From assembly GCA_001689405.1 (NCBI GenBank), contig LUJO01000018.1:34400-98399 (forward strand): DNA of 64,000 nucleotides. The letters are read 5' to 3'. This DNA is from Candidatus Homeothermus arabinoxylanisolvens. Its GTDB lineage: Bacteria; Bacteroidota; Bacteroidia; Bacteroidales; Muribaculaceae. A program made the position numbers and the translations under genes. Positions 59,276 through 64,000 of the stretch are shown piece after piece; the first letter of the stretch is position 1; each line of letters begins with the position of its first letter. The notes under the pieces were generated by a model. The model was not told where the DNA came from, did no database searches, and saw only the letters and a list, made by a program, of their open reading frames with translations.

Positions 59276-61564
59276 CTATTTGAGTTGTGCTATGCGTTTG
59301 GGGTCGCCCACAATCCACAGAATGTCATCGGGATGAAACACGGTGCTTCCGGTAGGATGGTCGTAAGTGCCGTCGGGGTGCTGTATGGCCACGAGAAGCG
59401 CGCTGTACTTGTCGCGTATCTGCGCCGAAGCCGACGTCTGCCCTATGAGCGGCGAGGTCTCTGACAGCTGTATGTTTGTAAACTTCATGTCGTTGACGGA
59501 GCTGTCGCTCACCGAGTCGGGATTGGCCTCAAGAATAGGCAACAGCTTCTCAATCTGCTCGTCGGTGCCTATCACACCCACCACATCGCCGGGGAAGAGG
59601 CGCATGTTGCCGTTCGGCACCGCTATGGTGGTGCCGCCGCGCTGTATGCTTGCCACGTTGACCCCGTAGCGGCGGCGCAGGTCGGAGTCGACGAGTCGCT
59701 CACCGACATAAGGATAATTGTAGCCCACCTCGATATAAGCCATGTGCATGTCGCTCACCAGATTGTTGTTTTTACCGCTGCGGCGCAGCTCGCGCTCGTT
59801 CAGGTTGTTGAAAAAGCGCGACTCAATCATCCTCATCTGCTTTTTCAGACGGCCTGACCAAGCGCCTATAAGGATGAAGAAGATGACAAAGCCCACAATC
59901 CAGCCCACTCTCGGCGAATGTATGACGCTGAGCGTGTATATGATGAATCCGAGCGACAGTACGGCCCTGAACACGCCCATGACAATAAGCGGCACGTCAA
60001 AGTGCGCGTTGGCGGCTATAAGGCGCTCGCGCTCTGTTCTCCGCGAGGCGGGCATGGCAAGAGCCAGCAGGAAGGGCGACATCAGCACCAGCGCCGTGGC
60101 GCTGCATATGAACCGGCCCCATGAAGGTGTCAGCTCAAGCATCCACGGAAGCATATGCTTCACACACACGAGAATAATGGCTATGATGACACTCGAATAC
60201 AGCAGGATGCGCCACATGTAGCGCTTGAGCACCGACATCCACAAGGCCGTGGTCTCGCTCTCGGAGGAGGCCTTGTCGCTATAGCGGTCGATGAGGAAGT
60301 GCAGGCGTGCCGGCAATATGCGCTCGACCATCTTATAGAACGGGTCGGCCATGCGTATGAAGTAAGGGGTGGTGAAGGTGGTTATGACCGACACGGCCAC
60401 CACAATAGGATATATGACGGGATCGAGCACGCCGAGCGACATGCCCAGCGAGGCGATGATAAAGGCGAACTCACCTATCTGCGTAAGCGAGAAGCCCGAC
60501 TCGATGGCTATCTTCAGAGTCTGGCCGGTGATAAGCATGCCGAACGTACCGAACACAATCATGCCCACCACTACCACGGCCGAGAGAATGAGTATGGGCG
60601 AACTGTACTCCACGATGATGTGGGGGTCGACCATCATGCCCACCGAAATGAAGAACACCGCACCGAACAGGTCCTTGACGGGCGCCACCACCTGCTCTAT
60701 GCGCTCGGCGTAGCTTATGCCGGCTATTATGGAGCCCATGACAAACGCGCCGAGAGCGAGCGAGAAGCCGCAGTACACCGAAAACACGGCCATGCCGAAG
60801 CAGAGGCCGACCGAGATGATGAGCAGAGTCTCGTTGTTGAGATAGCGACGTATGGCGTTAAGAAGCGACGGTAGCACGTAAACACCGACAAGAAACCATA
60901 TGACAAGGAAGAACACGAGCTTGCTTATGCTGAACAGCATCTCGGAGCCTTCGACACTCTTGTTGATGGCTATCGACGACAGGATCACCATCATCAGGAC
61001 GGCGAAGAGGTCCTCGACGATAAGCACGGCAAACACGAGCGACGCAAACTTTTTCTGCCGCAGGTTAAGGTCGGTAAACGCCTTTATAATAATAGTGGTC
61101 GACGACATGGAGAGCATGCCTCCGAGAAAGAGGCTGTTCATATGCGAGAAGTGGAGCACATGGCCGATAATGAAGCCCGAGGCCATCATGCCGGTAACAA
61201 TGACAAGCGCCGTGACGACAGCCGAGCCGCCCACGTTAAGGAGCTTCTTGAAACTGAATTCCAAGCCGAGCGAGAAGAGGAGCACCACGATACCGAGCTG
61301 TGCCCAGAACTCGATGTTGCTCTCGGTAGTCACCGAAGGCAGGTACTCGAAATTGGGGCTTGCCAGAAAACCGGCGACAATGTAGCCCAGCACGACCGGC
61401 TGCTTCATCCACTTAAACAGTACGGTGACTACGGCACCGAGAATAAGAATAAACGCAAGATCCGACACGAGATTCTCCACCTGCACGTCGGAAATAACCT
61501 CGGCAGTGTCGGCCGCCGCTTCTCCGGCCGCGGGCGTCAGTGCCGCTATGATCGATAGTATCAT
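59276..61564 (-). CDS. CPA2-type cation:proton antiporter with TrkA-C domains
   Basis: A 762-residue inner-membrane protein resembling KefB-type monovalent cation/proton antiporters. An N-terminal segment precedes the Na+/H+ exchanger domain (about 35-425; LGYIVAGFLASPNFEYL, LGGMLSMSSTTIIIKAF). More helices (about 455-575) follow, then two cytoplasmic TrkA-C-like ligand modules (about 600-670 and 680-762), with NGNMRLFPGDVVGVIGTDEQIEKL. A full nucleotide-binding TrkA-N domain is not evident. It lies 16 bases after mgtC-like gene. Confidence 0.88.
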   Translation of the reverse strand: MILSIIAALTPAAGEAAADTAEVISDVQVENLVSDLAFILILGAVVTVLFKWMKQPVVLGYIVAGFLASPNFEYLPSVTTESNIEFWAQLGIVVLLFSLGLEFSFKKLLNVGGSAVVTALVIVTGMMASGFIIGHVLHFSHMNSLFLGGMLSMSSTTIIIKAFTDLNLRQKKFASLVFAVLIVEDLFAVLMMVILSSIAINKSVEGSEMLFSISKLVFFLVIWFLVGVYVLPSLLNAIRRYLNNETLLIISVGLCFGMAVFSVYCGFSLALGAFVMGSIIAGISYAERIEQVVAPVKDLFGAVFFISVGMMVDPHIIVEYSSPILILSAVVVVGMIVFGTFGMLITGQTLKIAIESGFSLTQIGEFAFIIASLGMSLGVLDPVIYPIVVAVSVITTFTTPYFIRMADPFYKMVERILPARLHFLIDRYSDKASSESETTALWMSVLKRYMWRILLYSSVIIAIILVCVKHMLPWMLELTPSWGRFICSATALVLMSPFLLALAMPASRRTERERLIAANAHFDVPLIVMGVFRAVLSLGFIIYTLSVIHSPRVGWIVGFVIFFILIGAWSGRLKKQMRMIESRFFNNLNERELRRSGKNNNLVSDMHMAYIEVGYNYPYVGERLVDSDLRRRYGVNVASIQRGGTTIAVPNGNMRLFPGDVVGVIGTDEQIEKLLPILEANPDSVSDSSVNDMKFTNIQLSETSPLIGQTSASAQIRDKYSALLVAIQHPDGTYDHPTGSTVFHPDDILWIVGDPKRIAQLK

Positions 61565-61580
61565 CGTAAGAAATCGATTT

Positions 61581-62306
61581 TTATATGCTAACTTGATTGG
61601 CCAGCGAAATGGCGACGGTAGGCTTCACCTGACGCAACTCGGCAAACAGCTTCAGGTAGTTGGTGCTCTCTCGGATCAGCACCACAAGGTTGAGCCGGGT
61701 GACGGGTTCGGTATAGTCATACTCCACGTAGACGTTTGTAAGGTGCACGCCGTGTCGCAGCAGGACCTCGCGGTAGCCCTCTATGTCCTCGGCGATGACC
61801 GACAGCTTAAGGCGGATTATGCGCGACTCCACGCCGGCGTTTATGCGGTGCTCCCAACGCTCGATGACGACAAGTATAAGCAGGATGAGCCCGGTGGCTA
61901 TGATGGATAGGAGGTATAGCCCCACCCCGACGGCCATGCCTATGGCGGCTATCATCCATATGCCCGCGGCAGTAGTAAGACCGCGCACGGAACCTTTCAT
62001 CTGTATTATGGCCCCGGCACCGAGAAAACCGATACCGGTGACAACCTGCGCCGCTATACGTCCGGGGTCGCCGTTTTTCAGGCCCATGTATTCCTGCGGC
62101 ACATATATGGACAGAAGCATGGCGAGAGTGGCGCCCATCGATATGAGAGCGAATGTGCGCACTCCGGCTATCTGGCCCTTGCGCTTCCGCTCAAAGCCCA
62201 CGCAGCACCCCAGCATAAGGCTCAGACACAGCTTGAATATTGAGGAAACCGTGTTGACCTCGATGGAGTTTATGTCATCGATGAGAGTTGTCCAAAGCCC
62301 CGCCAT
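61581..62306 (-). CDS. MgtC/SapB family membrane protein
   Basis: A 241-residue inner-membrane protein. The MgtC core (about 20-150) has GCCVGFERKRKGQIAGVRTFALISMGATL and GIGFLGAGAIIQMKGSVRGLTTAAGIWMIAAIG. The soluble C-terminal part (about 165-240) looks like the ACT-type domain of MgtC. Family members are linked to magnesium stress or ATP synthase control; the role here is unproven. It is 9 bases after the coiled-coil protein gene and 16 before the antiporter. Confidence 0.9.
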   Translation of the reverse strand: MAGLWTTLIDDINSIEVNTVSSIFKLCLSLMLGCCVGFERKRKGQIAGVRTFALISMGATLAMLLSIYVPQEYMGLKNGDPGRIAAQVVTGIGFLGAGAIIQMKGSVRGLTTAAGIWMIAAIGMAVGVGLYLLSIIATGLILLILVVIERWEHRINAGVESRIIRLKLSVIAEDIEGYREVLLRHGVHLTNVYVEYDYTEPVTRLNLVVLIRESTNYLKLFAELRQVKPTVAISLANQVSI

Positions 62307-62315
62307 AACCGACCT

Positions 62316-63236
62316 TTATTTACGCAGAGTGAAACGACGTGAAGCAAGGCGGAAGTTGTCGGCAAAGAGCTCGACGAGGTAGTCGCCGGGGGTAAGGGTC
62401 GTGTTTACGTCCCAATATATATGTATGCCGGGAATCTCCTCGCCGGAGTATTCGATAGTCTTGCGCGCGGTGCACTGCAGTGATCCGCCTTCGAACGAGA
62501 ATGAGCCTCCGGCACCGAGCAACGAGCCTTCGGGGCTGATGATGCGGAGATATATGATTTTCTCGCCGACGGGGGTGGAGTTGTTCTGCGGTATTGTAAA
62601 CGAGACATCGAGCTGACGGGCCTTGGTGACGTTTTTCTCGACCTTGCCGTTTTTCTTCAGTGCGACGAGGCTTACTCCCGTAACGTTGAGCTTCTCGGCG
62701 AGGGTCATGCGCTCCGACAGCACTTCGTTGCGCTTGGTCTCGTTGGCGACACGTGTAGTCAGCTGCTGATTGCGCTGCTTAATCTCGGCATTTTCGGCTC
62801 TAAGTCCGGCATTTTCCTTTCCGAGCGAGTCGATCTGCGACACATAGTGGCGCAAAATGTTCTTTAGGGTGCCTATTTCGTCCTGAAGCTGCTTTATGCG
62901 CTGCGCGCTCTTCTGCTTCTCGGAGTTAAGTTCCTGAAGGAGCTTCTCGACCTTGCTTTTGGCGGCGGCATATTTAGTGACGAGGGAGTCGTTGACAAGG
63001 AGCTGCGACTGGTTTTCGTACTGCGCATACTCCGTATTGAGCGCCTGATACTCGTTGGCGAGCTGCAACTGTTCGTTTGTTAGCTGCAACTGTTCGTTGG
63101 CAAGAGTGGCTTCCTCGACTTTCTTACTCATAGTGGTCGCTGTAAATACAAAGGCGAGTATGGCCACAAGCAGCAACGCACCTAAAACTATGACTCCGAT
63201 AAAAAGTTTTTTTGACTTTTTTGTATTATCTTCCAT
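62316..63236 (-). CDS. Single-pass membrane protein with long coiled coil
   Basis: A 306-residue protein I cannot assign to a named family. A cytoplasmic Lys-rich start (1-10) precedes one transmembrane helix (about 11-32). A long coiled coil (about 38-185) follows, containing the tandem heptads LANEQLQ LTNEQLQ LANEY. The C-terminal part (about 190-306) is a predicted beta-rich domain (SFTIPQNNSTPVGEKIIYLRIISPEG ... TPGDYLVELFADNFRLASRRFTL). Such a layout suggests an inner-membrane protein projecting a sensor or scaffold domain. It starts the operon with mgtC, antiporter and EamA genes. A TAAATTTG box (63264-63257, minus) lies upstream. Confidence 0.75.
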   Translation of the reverse strand: MEDNTKKSKKLFIGVIVLGALLLVAILAFVFTATTMSKKVEEATLANEQLQLTNEQLQLANEYQALNTEYAQYENQSQLLVNDSLVTKYAAAKSKVEKLLQELNSEKQKSAQRIKQLQDEIGTLKNILRHYVSQIDSLGKENAGLRAENAEIKQRNQQLTTRVANETKRNEVLSERMTLAEKLNVTGVSLVALKKNGKVEKNVTKARQLDVSFTIPQNNSTPVGEKIIYLRIISPEGSLLGAGGSFSFEGGSLQCTARKTIEYSGEEIPGIHIYWDVNTTLTPGDYLVELFADNFRLASRRFTLRK

Positions 63237-63256
63237 ATCATACGCAATTTAAGCCA

Positions 63257-63264
63257 CAAATTTA
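63257..63264 (-). promoter_or_regulatory. -7 box of the mgtC-antiporter operon
   Basis: The minus strand reads TAAATTTG, 21 bases before the start at 63236. No -33 element at the usual distance. Confidence 0.45.
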
Positions 63265-63419
63265 CAAATTTTCCGCAAATTATACGGCACCATGTGCAAT
63301 ATACCTGATTCGGAGCCGCGGAAAAGAGCGAAGGCGGGGGGATGTGGAAGGCGGGGCGGAACCGGACGCCGTGGTACTGGCAGTGCTACCAGCATGGTGG
63401 GCACGGTGACGAGGCGGGG

Positions 63420-64000
63420 TCAGTATTCTTTGCGTTGGTAGCGGCGGCGACGGCGGCCCATCATGAGCATGGAGGACATCATGTAGCGCTCGAACTCAAG
63501 GCGGTAGTCGGAGAGGCAGTCGACGGCCACGCTGTCGTTGTTGAGCAGATAGGTGTCGTAGGTGGGTATGTGGCCGGTGATGAAGTCGACGCTTACATGG
63601 TGGTAGTCGGCGAGGTACTTCAGGAAGGCGGTGTCGCGGAGCATGAGCTTGCGCCACGCCGTTATCATCTCCCAGTCGTTGCACACCTCCTGACCGGGAT
63701 AGCTGAGCGAGTGGCTCCGGCGGTAGCCCGGGAGCGCCTTGTAGTAGTCGGCCGTGACGGGGCCGGCCTCGGGGAGAGCGCGGGCAGGAGCAGGAGTGGA
63801 TTCAGTAGGGCTAATTGGGCTAATTGGACTAATAGGACTAATGGGACTAATGGGGGTTGAGCCGGTTGCCGAGAGGGCTTTTTGGCGGCGGCGTTCGCGG
63901 GCACGGGCGTTGATGCGCTTGCGGCGGTCTATGACAGCCTTGGCGAAGAGGAAGCCCATCATCGATGCGGGGTCGAGGTCATCGGGCACGGTGTCGGTGT
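63420..64000 (-). CDS. Hypothetical protein with Ile-Ser-Pro repeats (5' partial)
   Basis: The frame is open to the right edge, so the true start probably lies outside; a GTG at 63989 is the only non-ATG start inside near the edge, and Met-Met in PASMMGFLF is an alternative. After a basic region (IDRRKRINARARERRRQK) comes a tract of five Ile-Ser-Pro units (ISPISPISPISPISP) with a flanking Pro/Ala-rich linker. The last 110 residues form a possible globular domain (EVCNDWEMITAWRKLMLRDTAFLKYLADYHH) ending in an Arg-rich tail. I recognise no family. The repeat is the coding face of the CTAAT-type DNA repeat. Confidence 0.6.
   Translation of the reverse strand, partial: TDTVPDDLDPASMMGFLFAKAVIDRRKRINARARERRRQKALSATGSTPISPISPISPISPISPTESTPAPARALPEAGPVTADYYKALPGYRRSHSLSYPGQEVCNDWEMITAWRKLMLRDTAFLKYLADYHHVSVDFITGHIPTYDTYLLNNDSVAVDCLSDYRLEFERYMMSSMLMMGRRRRRYQRKEY
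63797..63851. repeat. 9-base CTAAT tandem repeats inside a gene
   Basis: Five and a half 9-base units (GGGCTAATT twice, GGACTAATA, GGACTAATG twice) run on the plus strand within the hypothetical gene at 63420-64000, encoding Ile-Ser-Pro on the minus strand. The unit matches the intergenic tracts at 53080 and 54295. Confidence 0.8.

Overview
The window looks like a chromosomal segment of a gut Bacteroidales bacterium, plausibly of the Muribaculaceae or a close relative. The family-level call is inference. The evidence is Bacteroidota-type promoters (TTG or TTTG at -33, TAnnTTTG at -7), almost no Shine-Dalgarno sequences, a truncated SusC, GH92/GH95/GH38/GH16/GH105 enzymes, and the gene order tRNA-Thr/Tyr/Gly/Thr - tuf - tRNA-Trp - secE - nusG - rplKAJL - rpoBC.

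Layout. 1-2.5 kb: the end of an M28 peptidase, sufE and a POT peptide transporter. 2.5-10.4 kb (minus strand): an operon of a topoisomerase IV A subunit, a DUF3316-type protein, an S41 lipoprotein peptidase and a tricorn-like peptidase. 10.5-17.8 kb (plus): a GH95 alpha-fucosidase, glyS, a LemA lipoprotein, an FKBP lipoprotein, glmS and tRNA-Leu. 17.9-23.7 kb: a GH16-BNR gene broken by a frameshift, a GH105-DUF2264 (GH154-like) fusion, and an aldo/keto reductase. 24.1-37.2 kb: a mannoside-use cluster of mannose-6-phosphate isomerase, ROK kinase, truncated SusC, GH92, an internally deleted GH38, a second GH92, a GntR/UTRA regulator and an MFS sugar transporter. 37.4-50.4 kb (minus): the transcription/translation superoperon. 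50.4-58.4 kb: aminopeptidase P, a gamma-carbonic-anhydrase-like protein, trpS, a DUF1232 protein, an inositol-monophosphatase-like protein, an Lrp regulator, an acetyltransferase, and a ZnuA/ZnuC pair without a permease. 58.4-64 kb (minus): an EamA transporter, a CPA2 antiporter, MgtC, a coiled-coil membrane protein, and a repeat-bearing hypothetical protein cut by the window edge.

The mannoside cluster reads as a pathway. The GH92 enzymes release mannose, the MFS protein imports it, the ROK kinase phosphorylates it, the isomerase makes fructose-6-phosphate, and the GntR protein senses the state. The same cluster shows decay: SusC has lost its barrel, no SusD is present, and the GH38 gene has lost its catalytic core in frame. 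A 13-base sequence is shared by the regions upstream of the truncated SusC and the second GH92 and is a candidate operator.

I found no CRISPR array, prophage, insertion sequence, defence system or toxin-antitoxin pair. The most unusual material is the decayed mannoside locus, the GH16-BNR frameshift at a C CCG GGC heptamer, a CTAAT-type short-repeat family found both between genes and as Ile-Ser-Pro repeats in a protein, and several palindromic intergenic elements. Nothing here convincingly amounts to a wholly new biological system.
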